Made by a program: the position numbers and the translations under genes | Part shown: piece after piece, positions 1 through 12,140 of the stretch | Layout of the letters: each line of letters begins with the position of its first letter | Position numbering within the stretch: position 1 is the first letter of the stretch | Notes under the pieces: model-generated | Told to the model about the DNA's origin: nothing | The model's database searches: none | The model's input: only the letters and a program-made list of their open reading frames with translations | Origin: Acanthaster planci | Taxonomy: Eukaryota; Echinodermata; Asteroidea; Valvatida; Acanthasteridae | Length of the DNA: 60,000 nt | Direction: 5' to 3' | Assembly (NCBI RefSeq): GCF_001949145.1 | Contig: NW_019091426.1 | Location: 991,827-1,051,826 of the forward strand

Positions 1-176
1 GACTCGAAATTGTGCCTGAGCTCTGCAACGCTATGGGCCTTCTAAAGCACACAAACTTTATACCAGGTGTTGCCCATGAACTACTTTAAGTACTTTCTGT
101 TGGGTCCATGACTTGCACAAAAATCATAAGCTTGCTGAAAGGGGATTCCAACCGACAACTCACTGCTCACCATTGT

Positions 177-396
177 NNNNNNNNNNNNNNNNNNNNNNNN
201 NNNNNNNNNNNNNNNNNNNNNNNNNNNNNNNNNNNNNNNNNNNNNNNNNNNNNNNNNNNNNNNNNNNNNNNNNNNNNNNNNNNNNNNNNNNNNNNNNNNN
301 NNNNNNNNNNNNNNNNNNNNNNNNNNNNNNNNNNNNNNNNNNNNNNNNNNNNNNNNNNNNNNNNNNNNNNNNNNNNNNNNNNNNNNNNNNNNNNNN
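177..396. other. assembly gap (220 N)
   Basis: This is an uninterrupted run of N. Open frames that cross it are artefacts of translating N as X. Confidence 0.99.
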
Positions 397-881
397 ACCA
401 GGATCAGGTGGCTCAGACAACTCTTGGACCACTCTGAGAATTTAGTGTGAATATAAAACCAGGTATATGCACACAGAGAATTTTCAGTCACATGATTTTT
501 GATGGCCAGCATTATACACAGCGGTGCAGTGAAATGCGGGTGCCTTTGAAGTCTCTCAACATCCTGGCGAACATAAAATTGCCAACAGAAATACATGTAC
601 ACAGATTCGAAAATGAAGGCACCTTCACGGATATAGTACACTTCCTGAAATGCCTTTGTCCATCATGTCATGTCACCTGAAAAACCTCTACGTACATGTA
701 CATGCCCAACACTAAACACCTAATATCACATCGCTTTCCAATACGTGTTATGCCTTCTGGGGAAACAGCCCCCCCCCAAATATTTGCCTGCAACTGGGGA
801 CCCCCTATTGTTCCTCTTTTGTTTGTACTTCAACTTTTTTAGAAGACCACCCATATGTTTTGTACACAGTTGTCAATCGAG

Positions 882-965
882 GACCCTCTCTCAATTGGGG
901 ACCTTATTGTCCTCTATTGTTCTTCAGGGTCCCCAACTGAATGCAGAAACAAACTCACACACACT
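882..965 (+). repeat. dispersed repeat, copy 1
   Basis: The segment starting GACCCTCTCTCAATTGGGG and ending in CAAACTCACAC reappears in reverse complement at 37,571-37,651, inside the last intron of AFG3L2, with only a few changes. Shared landmarks are the GGGGACC words, the CCTCTATTGTTC word and the AATGCAGAAACAAACTCAC word. The family is unidentified and there is no coding potential. Confidence 0.7.
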
Positions 966-2537
966 TACCTTTCACATACCTACTGTGGACATGCCTTTCT
1001 TTTCGTGCAGTTGAGAAAAGATACTCAGTTTTCTTGAAATGGCAACACAATTTTCAGCTGGGTTTTTTGGTACAAGGTTTCCTAGACTATTCCTCTTCCT
1101 TTTACGGCGGATGACCCCTACCCATAAAATGCCTCTAAACTTCTTCAGAGAAGGGGAAACGTCCTGTGGACGTGTGTAAATCCACAGAGCGGGGAATGTA
1201 CCATAAAATGGACGGGGGGTGTTCTGGAAAATGAAAGTATAATTCTAGAACACAATCGTTAGAAATCTATCATACACGTACATGTATGCTGACTTCTTTT
1301 GACTCTGACTAAAAAGGTATTTATGAATGGGAATACATACGTGCTTGGCAGGTCTTAAACTGGCTCAGGAGAACGAACGCTGATAATGCCTGTGGCCTGG
1401 ACATGAGTTGCATCCATTTGCCTGAGCTGGTCTTAAACGCACGTTTAAGGCCAGCCAAGCACATATTTATTCCCTTACTCATACTAAAGAAACATTTAGT
1501 AGTTACCGGATTTTGCTATTTTTGTTCCCACATCAGGCAGTTCGATAAATACAATGTCTCCTAGAGATTCCTGAAATTATATGACACAAATGTTCAAAAT
1601 GTGAGTAAAGAGGTCACTGCAAATCTGTAAGCTGTTACAACATTGATTCTGTTATTCACTGGTGTCTAAATTGGTAATGCTGTTAATGACTATGGCTATT
1701 CTCAGTGGCACACAAATGATAAATACTGAGCCACAGCCACAACAACACACATGCTGACATAGCTTTCTTCTCGGTGATCACGGCTCCATCTTGTAAACCT
1801 CATCATCATGTGGTGTACCAGTACATGCAGTTATTTCACCTCGTAAACATTTTTCAAGAGAACAGTTCAAATTTCCTGCACACTTCTGCTTCCTTCATTA
1901 TGCTCCTCAAAACACCACAAAATATTGAAGCCTGTTAAATGGCATACATAACTCTTGTTTTTTAACAATAAGTAAGCACTCTTTTTATCCAATCAGCTGA
2001 ATATGCAACATGTTTCGTGTGAAGGATGGTTCACTCTTGTCACCAAAGACCCCAAATGGAGAAAACTGCCATATGCATATCAGTGGAATATCTTGGTATT
2101 CTCTGGAGAGATCAGCAAATTAATGTAGAGAAGCATGGGAAATTCTCTTGATGTACACAAAGCGCTGCATGGCAGATTCGATTGGAGATCAAGTAAACGA
2201 TCTGTAAAGGCAACTGAAACCATATTGGTCTTACAGTCACTTCATTACAATTTGTTGTGTGAGCTCGCAAATGGTAAAACAATTATGACAGACTTCAGGT
2301 TATCGGCTTGAATAGTAGCCCTTCCCTTCTCTATAGCTATGCAGACAGCTCTATCTGCTTGAAGGAAGAGAATCAAACTGTCTTCCTTGCAACAATCGGC
2401 TCGGGGTGGACACAAGGGGGAGTGTCATGTTGCATAGCAACAACCTGACCTTAAGTTGAAACTCAACACTTGCGTAAGCAAGTTTAAGCCTGTTTGATAC
2501 AGAATGCGCTGGAACATAAGAGACCATTTTCTGATTG

Positions 2538-2603
2538 ACTGGTTGGTTGGTTGGTTGGTTGGTTGGTTGATTGATTGATTGATTGATTGATTGACTGATT
2601 GAA
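2538..2603. repeat. (GGTT)n(GATT)n microsatellite
   Basis: About seven GGTT units are followed by about nine GATT units, with one GACT interruption. On the minus strand it translates as a run of Asn-Gln/Ser-Ile repeats that produces several spurious open frames. Confidence 0.95.
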
Positions 2604-4696
2604 TGGTCTTTGTGTGTGCACCTGCCTGTGCACAAGCCCAGTTGAAAGACATCCCGCCAGCCCACCCCTCTTCAACTCATGAGGGCGTACTTCAATTCAG
2701 AGCGGATTACCTGGGCATGGTCACTTATTCCAACTGTAGCTGTCTCCTTGCTATCGTCTGATAGAAGCCACTCATGATCCTTGGAAAATAAACGATCTGT
2801 TGGAAAAGTCAAGGGATAAATTTAGAATAAAACTACTCCAGTTGTGCCATTAGAAAATACAAATTCATCATGACGCCTGTTGAAATTATTTCTACATTTT
2901 CATCACTGCATGCTCTCCAGATTTCGTGCCAAACCAGAATTTCCTCTAAATATTTATATTTTTCTGAAAATGTCTTTTCTTCCAATGAAGTGTAGTTACC
3001 AGACAAATATTTCCCCAAATCCCACTGATTTGCACAAGAACAGTGAATTGATTTTGAATTTTGTACACAATATCCATACATAGTACATGTACTAACTCCC
3101 ATACACACATGTACATGTGCAGGTATGTACATGTAGCTAATGTGTGGTGCCCCATGGCATCCTTGCATATCAACATCCCATCAATTTGACATGGCTCCTG
3201 ACGGATGATGGCAACCTCCATACATGAGCATAGTCATTCATGTAAACAGTTGTTTTTGTATACACAGGCCTTGAAAAGTCCCAACATGTCATCAGTTATG
3301 CCAAGGAAAGTGGAAAAAGTTCTTGGAAAGCTGTACTCCAGAAGCTTGAATCTCCAATGCCACAGGTTGATACAAATCCAAAATTTATACAAAAATTTAG
3401 CATTACATCATAGGTTACATTGTACATGTTCACAATTATTAATTTAATGATAAACGTACCAAGCAATATGACTGTACATGTACATTACAGTACTGAAAAT
3501 TATCCCATTTGACATTACCGTAATTGTTTCTAATCATTTGTCTTCAGTTTACTCCTTTATGTTTCACAAATTGGACAAGGCTTTGTATCGGCTGAGGCTT
3601 GATGCAGATGTCTCCAGACTCCATCCATCACCATGTACAGGGACATTTACATGTACACACTTCACTGTTGGTCTGCTGTACTGAACGGCCTTGACCAGGA
3701 GGCAATTTTATAGGGGACTTTGGGCTAAAGTAAACAAACGGGGGAGGGACACACTACCAAGACAGGAGGGGGGGGAATCCAACTGAGACTGAAATAAATG
3801 GGGTTTTCCTCACTAAGGGGCATTACTCCTATCTTCTAAACAATAAAGAATACATACATGTTAAATAACAACTGAAAATTGGCCCTGCCACACATGATTT
3901 GGAAATGCATGAATATTCCACCTACAGTGTATGACATATACAAAGCAGAATGAATGTTGATTTGCATGCTGCATGAGCAAGATGTTTGCATCATAAACAG
4001 GTTTATTGAATAAGAGAGGTATCAAACCCTGAATAGTCGGAAACCCAATGACGTAATGCAATGTTTACCGTAGTGCATTGTGGGTGAAAGTGAGGATACT
4101 AGAAATCAAAGATGGTGGACATGATTGTCAGTCATGCAAGCCTTCCTGCGACTTAAGACGGAGCACACTTGTGGTCTCGTGGAAGATTGAAAAAATGAAG
4201 CTCTGGCATTCGTCATTTGCTTGATACACAAAATGGCACACAACAGTTAACACAAACCATTTTGGAAAATATAGGCCTTCCCAATCTCAGGAGCTTTTTG
4301 ACAATTTTCTATGAGCACAATGCTGTTGCAATGGCGCATGACGTACTGTCAGCCTCACCTTCCACCCACAATGCACCATAGTAAACATTACGTTACATCA
4401 TTATGTTAATATGTTTTAGGTCCATTGTGAACAGGTGAGGTGTGGCAAAATGTCAGAAAAAGGTCGAACACTCAGATGCCACACTCTTGGTAGTGCACAA
4501 TCCGATAGTACCGCTTGCTTGGTTGATTTCAAATGGCCAAACATATTGCAGTGAGGAAAAGATTAGAGCAATGGCCCTATTTGTCTTCCCACATAACACA
4601 ATGTTTGAAATCTATATGTAGGATTCGCTACAGTGAAAAACCAAACAAAATATTTATATGACATAGATTCAATGTATAATACAACTACATGTATTG

Positions 4697-4790
4697 TGCT
4701 ACCAGAATAACTGCATTTCCTCAAACGAAAGGCTTTCTGGTCTCTGCAATGCATTTTTAAAACCCTAGCTCCCTTGGCAGGGTGATGCAT
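4697..4790 (-). repeat. dispersed repeat, uninterrupted copy
   Basis: Read on the minus strand, this segment runs from CACCCTGCC through AGGGAGCTAGGGTTTT and ATGCATTGCAGAGACCAG to TTCTGGTAGCAC. The same order of words is found on the plus strand split between 12,108-12,140 and 13,789-13,857, on either side of a LINE. This copy therefore represents the unoccupied form of the repeat. The family is unknown. Confidence 0.75.
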
Positions 4791-4952
4791 CAGTACCCTT
4801 AGGAATCAAACACTGTACACACGAAATGTTGGACTCTATTTATGTGGTATGTCTAATCCCAGTTTACATGATAAGCATCCCAACAGATTCAAAAAGGTGT
4901 GTGATACAAAACTGCTGCAAACTGCTTGCTGACTACAATGACCTAATACACA

Positions 4953-5080
4953 AATCTCAAAATATGGAGGGCCTGACGTTTCCATCCCAGCAGAATCTTT
5001 CTCAAAGGCAAACTTGGCATTTTGCCTTTGAGAAATATTGTGCTAGGATCGAAATGTCAGGCCCTCCATATTTTGAGATT
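4953..5080. repeat. 128-bp near-perfect hairpin (60-bp arms, 8-nt loop)
   Basis: The left arm 4,953-5,012 and right arm 5,021-5,080 are reverse complements over 60 positions, with five mismatches and no indel; one mismatch would be a G:U pair in RNA. The loop is CTTGGCAT. The arms are too long and symmetric for chance. Possible explanations are a very short foldback MITE or a transcribed hairpin giving small RNAs. No coding frame explains it. Confidence 0.9.
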
Positions 5081-6430
5081 CAAAAAAGTTCTGAGGTTGG
5101 AGTTTTGCTGGTGGGGGTCATTATGGGTTTTCATTAAAAAAAATCTGAAATACACCTTAAGTTTCAATTTTTGTTTCACCATTTTTCATGTATTTTGCTA
5201 CCTTTTTAGTTTTCATGCTAATGACTATTTCTATATGAGTAAAGACATGATGTCATACCAGGAAGAAACCTCCATGTTACAATGGTTTGCTCACATTTTC
5301 TTTTATATGTTGTTGGCCTAATATTTTATTTTACTTTAGAAATTCAATGCTGTGTGAGATACTGTGGCAAAAGGCAAGCAAGCAAACATTCCTCAGACAT
5401 GTTTTCAGTGAGTAAATTCTGGGTTCACAATTGGAACAGAAACACCTTTAGACATGTATGCACTGAATCTGGACTTCCCTTGATGACATCACAGTAACAG
5501 CGCCCTCAGTTGTCCAGGAAAGGACAAACAATTTTGAATGTTTACAAAGTGCAGTTTCACCAAACCTAAAAACACTGAAAAAGAGTGCAGACTTGCAGAG
5601 AAACTGTCTACGAAAATTCATTGCTGCTACCCTAGGGCCCGCGCAATGTAATTTTTTTTCTTAAGGCAATTCTTCAGCACATTCCTTGCGCCCCATTTAA
5701 CCTGATATTTGATTCCAGGCACAGATCCAGGGAGGTGGGTTTGGGAATCAATCCCCTCTCTGCTCTGACATACAAAATGAAATAACAATACAGTAACAAT
5801 GAAATAAAAGTGACATCCTGTAAGGGTTCTTATCAATCGTACATCCAAACTCATGGATCCACCTGTCTGCAACAATCAGACAAAAAAAAGTTTTGTTGAT
5901 TTTTTTTTCAATGTCAGTCTCCGATTGTGCTGCATGTGCCAAGCTGAAATTCTTCCCAACCTGTCTTTTCCAGTCAGAATTGACACAGTGCTATACTTAA
6001 GGCATGATACTACATGCACCACAATGGCTAACGTTCTGGTACATGTACATGTACAGTGTAATTTCTTCAATTACAAATGCACCAATCCGGAATAATACAA
6101 TTTGATAAGGGCCCTTTTGGACATCAGTAATTTCCTTTGCATTGGTTACTGGTGGTAACATACATGTATCTTAAAAGTCAAATTTAGCAGGGAAAATATT
6201 GAAGTATTTATTCAGAAAACACTTCAAATTTTAAGGCCAGTCTCGTGGGGTCTGTGCTTAAGGTGTCAAGCGGTGTCTGGGTTATGGTACTCTGTTCTAA
6301 ATGTTTTAGGAGGACAAAAAAATAACGAATTCCAATTACTTTGGCAGCGTGCTGTATATTTACCCGGCGCCGGCAAATTACTAAACAATATTTTGCCAGG
6401 CACATCCGCAGTGCCTTTTTGAACTTAAAA

Positions 6431-6618
6431 ATTCATATGCAGCAAGGTATGAGATGGAGAGAACCCCCCCTGCTTTGTGTTGGTCATTGTCTCGCAGGAA
6501 TCTGGGGAATTCCTTTCAGACATCTTGGGGGGGGGGATGTGTTAAGTAACAATAGTCTGGACATGTTGGGGGGTACCCCTCGGTCTCATTTCTTGCTGGG
6601 TATATAAAAATTCTTACT
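6431..6618 (+). repeat. dispersed 0.2-kb repeat, copy 1
   Basis: The segment is collinear with 25,880-26,082. Both run from ATTCATATG through GAGAGAACCCCCCC, TTTGTGTTGGTCATTGT, GATGTGTT...GTAACAATAGTCT and GGGGGGTACCC to ATTCTTAC. The copies are strongly diverged and differ by indels. It is an unknown family, probably non-autonomous, with no coding potential. Confidence 0.75.
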
Positions 6619-6839
6619 GTGACCAATCTTAGTCTGGTTCTGCGCCGTCATAGTCATTGCGACTCATTATTCATGGGGTGGGAATCACACCATTTTACAA
6701 TTTTGGACTTTATCTCTAAAAAAAACCCTCCAGAGCCACGAATCAGAAAAAGAAAAAGCTCTAAAAAACTCTGTAATAAAGTGTCAGAGTCAATTTAAAA
6801 TTAGCACAGAATATTCTTAATTTTGGGGGATGAAAAAAG

Positions 6840-6935
6840 GGGCAATCACTAGATTTCGAACCCAGCTGGGAGCGTGCCATGTGATCTCAAGATAACAGTA
6901 TGCGCGCTATTCATCTGATCACAGACCCTACTCGA
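6840..6935 (-). repeat. tRNA-derived SINE-like segment
   Basis: On the minus strand a B-box-like GGGTTCGAAATC (6,852-6,863) follows an A-box-like TCAGATGAATAGCGCGC (6,902-6,921) at roughly tRNA spacing. The acceptor stem does not pair, so it is not a functional tRNA gene. A degraded pol III-derived SINE head is the best reading. Confidence 0.5.
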
Positions 6936-8027
6936 ACCTCGATGTGATTTAATAATCTTTATTGGCTCTCTCATGTTTACGTGCCAAAGAGGGCACTGTC
7001 TACTTGTGACTGGCTAAATTGATGAAATACTGCTAATTTTTGCTGGCACTGGCTAAATTATACACTATCAATTATGCTTCTTGTCAAGGAGTTTTCAGTC
7101 ATGCTTGGAAAACAAAAACCAGTAATTTCATGCCTTGCTTTTAATTCAAACTGGTAATCACAATTCTTCATGTTTATTATGCTTTCCAACCCAGCCAAAT
7201 TCCATAGGCCTGTAAATGTTTTGTTTATTCTTTGTATCCACAAGTCACCATACATGTAATTTGCGCACTTAGTACTTTGACAAAAACTTGTTCTTAATCT
7301 AAATTTCTGATGGCTTCATTCTCAGTAGTTGAAAGTTTGACTAAAATCCTACATGGAATAATATGAAAGACATCGGATGTCACCGAAACAACAGGAATAT
7401 TGTCGTTTGCAAACAAGTCGGATCGGCTGTAGTACACGTACATGTAAAACCTACGTCACCATAATTTGTTGCACACGTCATTTTATGGGGTATCGGTGAT
7501 GCTCTACGTGTACTTATGAAAAATCTGCCTGTTAATGTCTCTTGAATGAGGAATTATTTTTAAATATTATTAAATTAATGTCAGTGCATAATTTCATTGA
7601 AGAGTTTCACGCCCAGAAAGTTGGACACGAGAATATTTGTATGTGCAAATTTAGGGTAGGCCCTACATACTGTACATGGGACCGCAATGGAAATAAGTTT
7701 TATTTAACTTTTTTGTGTTATCCCTATCATTTCCACTTTTGGGAATCTTTGAGTTTGCTTTTCTTTAATTAATTTTTTTGTAGTATTTTTGTGGGGGAAA
7801 TAGTGAATAAATCAAATCAAATATTCCACGACAACTCAAGGCAATAGGCCCAGCAGTAGGCCAGTGTAAACCGTTACAATGTAAATTAAGCATGTTAGGG
7901 CCCAAGTCTGATAAAAAAATAATGGCCAACACTGTTTACTGTTAATACCAAGATTCAAGTAAGGGGTAAGCTGGTAAGGCCTTTATACTCCTGTGCAGTA
8001 TATCAAACAAAAAGACAACACACGCTT

Positions 8028-8222
8028 TTATTTAATCCTACCTGCACTAGCAATACTTGTGCGACTGAATTCCCTTCGACCGTAGACATGGTGGATACCC
8101 GGCAGCAACTGTTGTCTCACTGGTTTTGAACAATTAAAAGAAGGACGCACAGTCCAAGCACTCAGTCGACATACTCTAGAACACAAACTGACAGATTGCT
8201 GAAGGAGCCTTGGACACGCCAT
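8028..8222 (-). CDS. 64-codon ORF, mitochondrial presequence-like (inverted copy A)
   Basis: The ORF starts MACPRLLQQSV and ends SAGRIK before TAA. It is rich in Arg, Ser and Leu and has one acidic residue, Glu in the RREFSRTS segment, as in a mitochondrial targeting presequence. The same ORF occurs in opposite orientation at 9,838-10,032. Of 195 nt about six differ, all in the last third. The stop overlaps AAATAAA, which could serve as a polyA signal. The sequence GCAG|GTAGGA near the end also makes a good splice donor, so this may instead be exon 1 of a mitochondrial protein whose other exons lie outside the window. The RREF-x-TS ending recalls ATP synthase c-subunit presequences, but the mature c-subunit is not seen here. 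Function is unknown. Confidence 0.5.
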   Translation of the reverse strand: MACPRLLQQSVSLCSRVCRLSAWTVRPSFNCSKPVRQQLLPGIHHVYGRREFSRTSIASAGRIK

Positions 8223-8299
8223 ACCGATGACAAGTTGGGGAGAAATATGAGAAATTCAGGGCAGAAATTTTAGTTCGATCTGACCAGGATCAGCTAGCT

Positions 8300-9760
8300 A
8301 AGCATGCCCTTGCCGCCGAACCGGTAAGCTTTTTCTACGTACGCACGTACGTAGGTACCGGTACGTATGTACATTGTACGTGCATGAATCCGCAACATGC
8401 TCACCTTGAGAGCGCCGCCTTGCGACCAGACATAGGTATTCGATGGGGGTGTTTTCCTATCTAGTGGCTAATTCAGCATTCATCGTATAGTTTAGAAGGC
8501 AAAAAGATATTCTACTTAAAGTTTACACTCAAGACAGGATAAACCCTGCAATAATATGGCCATAAATTGACGACGACTGGAAATTAAGTGGAAAGTTGAG
8601 AAACAAGGTGAGAAGTTGGGGTAGGATAGCCACAATACTACAGAACTGTTGCGATTGGTCCGCTCTGGCACACCCCAACAACGCCTTCAACACAGGCTAC
8701 ATCGATATCTGTTGGGAGCTCAATGGGAAAACGTGGTGGATATGCTTACAATAGACCGAGTCGTAGCTCTAGGAGCTCGTTTGGACACGACTTTGAGAGC
8801 GATCGCATGCATGTACAGGGGGAGGGGGTGTCTTTTACGGTGGGATATCACGTTTGTAACGCCGAGCCATCCATGGTTGACCTTGATGGTGACAACTAAC
8901 GTAACTATGGTGACATTCTGAGGGGCCACATGGACACACATTTTTTCAAGGGGCACTAAAAGCAAAGCAAAGAGCTATGGCTTGTGCATATGCTTGTATA
9001 CATTTGGACATTTGGGCGTTTCCTATGTGCCTCCCCCTAGTTGTGCTACTGCTTATAGTGCTTTCAGTCCAGTGGTCTGCCCGAACGTCCTTTGGAATAA
9101 TTCTTCAAGATTTTTTTTTTCAGTAATAATGATGATGACTGCATTTATATGGGGCATATTAAGCACAAGATACGAGGGCTTCTGACCATCCCTGCTCATC
9201 ACCGCGGCCACATTCCTACGAACCCCCTCAGGTCCCCCTTGGGTATACTGCTTTAGCTGTCATGCATTACTGGTGCAAACGGCGAACAACTCTTACCATT
9301 TATTAGGGTATAACATCTCCACTTTTCGACCAAATGGGGATTAGCTATTGAATTTTCCCCCACTTTTTCACGATGAGCAAAAAAGTAATAAAAAAGGGGA
9401 TTGTGAAGACTTTTTTCAGACTTCCCAAAGACTAAAAATATCATACAAAAAGGGAAAACAATTTTTTAAAAAGCCATAAATATGCCATTCTGATGTAGCA
9501 CTCTGATAGCACCGTGCAATGTTACAGTGGTTTTCGTCCCCATTTTTTTCTCTTTCTTAGCTGCAATATATGAGATGGGGGCGGGAACCAGTCAAGTGAA
9601 GTTCCATGTAACGGGTACCGTTGAATAGAACATATCATTCAATGACATGACTACTAATCAGATGGCAGGGAATTATGCAGGTACGATTTTTAATATCAAG
9701 ATTATACAGCAGGTAAGTACCTTTGCATAATGTTTAATTCATTACACGCATATTATTTAT
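8300..9760. other. spacer between the inverted ORF copies
   Basis: No gene is recognised. Near 8,335-8,390 there is a run of ACGT/TACGT words rich in CpG, and a poly-T tract lies near 9,110. Nothing else is supportable. Confidence 0.6.
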
Positions 9761-9837
9761 ACAGCAAGGTGGTCCTGGTCAGGCAGCTCAAACTCAAATT
9801 TCGAATTTCTTGTATTTTTCCCCTACTTGCCGTCGGT

Positions 9838-10032
9838 ATGGCGTGTCCAAGGCTCCTTCAGCAATCTGTCAGTTTGTGTTCTAGAGTATGTCGACTGAGT
9901 GCTTGGACTGTGCGTCCTTCTTTTAATTGTTCAAAACCAGTGAGACAACAGTTGCTGGCGGGCATCCACTATGTCTACGGTCGAAGGGAATTCAGTCGCA
10001 CAAGTATTGCTAGTGCAGGCAGGCTGAAATAA
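9838..10032 (+). CDS. 64-codon ORF, mitochondrial presequence-like (inverted copy B)
   Basis: This is the plus-strand twin of the ORF at 8,028-8,222. The first 140 or so nt after the ATG are identical, and later changes give Pro to Ala, His to Tyr and Ile to Leu. Homology continues about 70 nt upstream and 40 nt downstream, but flanks are clearly more diverged than the ORF, with indels. The potential donor of copy A (GT) is GC here, while the stop codon and overlapping AATAAA are kept, so a single-exon micro-protein gene is possible. A duplicated first exon is the main alternative. Confidence 0.5.
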   Translation: MACPRLLQQSVSLCSRVCRLSAWTVRPSFNCSKPVRQQLLAGIHYVYGRREFSRTSIASAGRLK

Positions 10033-10059
10033 AAGTTTATGTTTTTTTATATACTGCAA

Positions 10060-12100
10060 AAGGGAATATTATGCCACTGACTAATCCTTTTCCTTCGACC
10101 TTGAATATTATGAGGTACAACTTATGCTGTTGGCCAGCTTTTAGTAAAATCGGATTTAGTGGATTACAAAAACATTTGTATGGAATTTGGCTGGGTTGGG
10201 AGGCGGAATAAGAATACAGAGTCAGGTTACCCAACTGATTTAAAATCAAGGAATGAAATGACTGGTCATTTTGTTTTCTAAACATGATTGAAAATTATAT
10301 CTCAGAAAAAAATAACTGAAATTTGTTATTTTCTGTACTAAATATTGTATTTTTTTCGGAATTGTAATTCAGGGAATGAAAAAGATTCTGGCTTCAGTGC
10401 TACGTCTCGACTGTAGCATCGTGTGATCAGACACGTTAGGAAAACTTTGAACTTGGCACGTGCCGCATACTTTGCGACCCTTTTAAAAAAATCAACAAAA
10501 AATGGTAGCATGTGCTCAGTGCCTCTTGTACCAATGATGACCATGTGCGTACAAGTAGAGTTTTCCAACCGAAAGGATGATATTCCTTGACATACCGTCT
10601 CTTTTTCCTGCAGATAGTGGGACGCACTGCACTTGAACAAGCAAACCTTTTAATGTTAGATTGGCAGATTTAAAGCAACAGTACTCAAATTGCACTATCT
10701 GCGTGTTGCACTGCAACAAAACTAGATTCTGCTAGCATATTTGCCGATATGCATGATATCACGGGCCATCGTTCACTCTAGTTGGGCCAGCGTAACTACA
10801 GCACTCACTCTGTACCGAAGCAGGGGGTGCAACGTGTATATTTCGTACATTGTACACGTACAATGCACATGTCTTCGTCTCCATTTCATGCAGGCGTTGC
10901 TTCAGAGATAAGTCGTCTCAAATAATTTTTGAAATGAATAATAACACTTCTGTGTTTGGGTGGATAGTAGGTTGATGCTTTGGTACCCACCTGCATCAAC
11001 TGTGACTTAGTTGTGAGTTAAAAACTTCAAAGGGAGGGGATTCAAAAGCAGATGGAGCCTGAGACAATGTGAATTTTATGATGCTTTGTGCAACTGTCTA
11101 CTCCTCGTAACTGTAAGGAAAAGATCTGCCATCTCTTTTTGGTTATTGTCGCTGAAAATTGCAGAACATCGTTTGACAATATGAGGGCACAACTGATTGA
11201 AAGACTCTGTAGAACTCTTGTGAACCCAAAACGTGCCACAAACAATGAATCGCCAAGGTAAACAAAATTTACATTTACAACAGCAAAAAATTAAAAAAAA
11301 TCAGGAAAATTTCAGTGGAGAAAACTTGGAGCGCTTAGATACTTGGCGCAAAAGTGAACACGAACATGAAATTATGACGTCAACTGTAACTTCCCAAAAG
11401 GTGAATACGTTTCCATGCATCTATTTGTGAGGTGAAGTTTCCTTCGCATTCCAGTTTGTCTAAAGTGTGAACTGGCTTTGGATGCAATAGGAAAATGAAT
11501 ATATACAAATTGGTGATTGCATATAAAGACCAAAAAGTACCACCTCCCCTCAAAACCTCCCCTCAGGTTAAATGGGACACAAGGAACATTCACAAGAACT
11601 GCACAAGATTAAAATTACATCGCATGTCATTGCACGCGCCCTTTAAAGAATAACTCTATACTCGTAATGTGTGAAAAGTACTCGACATCATTATGGCAGG
11701 TCAAAGTGCATTCTGTAAATCAAACTGTCCATGCTTCCCTGGAGAATTGAGGGCGTTGTTACTGTGAGGTCATAGAGGGAAGTCATGCTCCCGGGTAAGG
11801 CAAAAAAACACCCTGTAACTAAAATTAACATCTCCCCGGCTCAAAGTACATCTTAAAATAGTCATGGTTCATTGTATAGCCTTTTCTTTTCAAAATGTGT
11901 GCCCAAAATTTTCTCATAAGTGAAATCATTAAGAAAGGTTCGCTTAGTCGCTTGTCACCACTCTGTAACCCACACAACAATAAATCTCCAAAGAAAATTC
12001 AAAGTTTGGTCAGCAAAATAATAAAAAAAGTGTACAAACCAGTGCAACACTGAGATTTTCTTCCTGGAATGACATCTAATTACTCCTGAATAATGGAAAT
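10060..12100. other. non-coding stretch
   Basis: No exon or repeat family is recognised. A short palindrome of the form CATTGTAC-AC-GTACAATG lies near 10,850. Short open frames have no recognisable content. Confidence 0.6.
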
Positions 12101-12140
12101 TCACTTATCACCCTGCCCAGGGAGCTAGGGTTTTGAAAAT

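Larger units (their letters stand above)
1..4952. other. non-coding stretch, left edge
   Basis: I find no supported exon here. The open frames are short, unrelated to known families and lack paired splice sites. The stretch contains an assembly gap (177-396), one copy of a dispersed G/C-run repeat (882-965), a tetranucleotide microsatellite (2,538-2,603) and a copy of a second dispersed repeat (4,697-4,790, minus). TACATGTA-type words recur. It could be intergenic or the intron of a gene lying to the left. Confidence 0.6.
5081..8027. other. non-coding stretch
   Basis: No gene is recognised. It contains a dispersed repeat (6,431-6,618) and a tRNA-derived segment (6,840-6,935). The short open frames here lack family resemblance and splice-site support. 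Confidence 0.6.

Noticed and set aside
1-86. Open plus-strand frame at the left edge ending in TAA
   Set aside because: Only about 28 codons, a length expected by chance. Resemblance to Piwi-like words was superficial.
81-641. 186-codon minus frame and others crossing 177-396
   Set aside because: They are created by translating a 220-N gap. The remaining residues match no known family.
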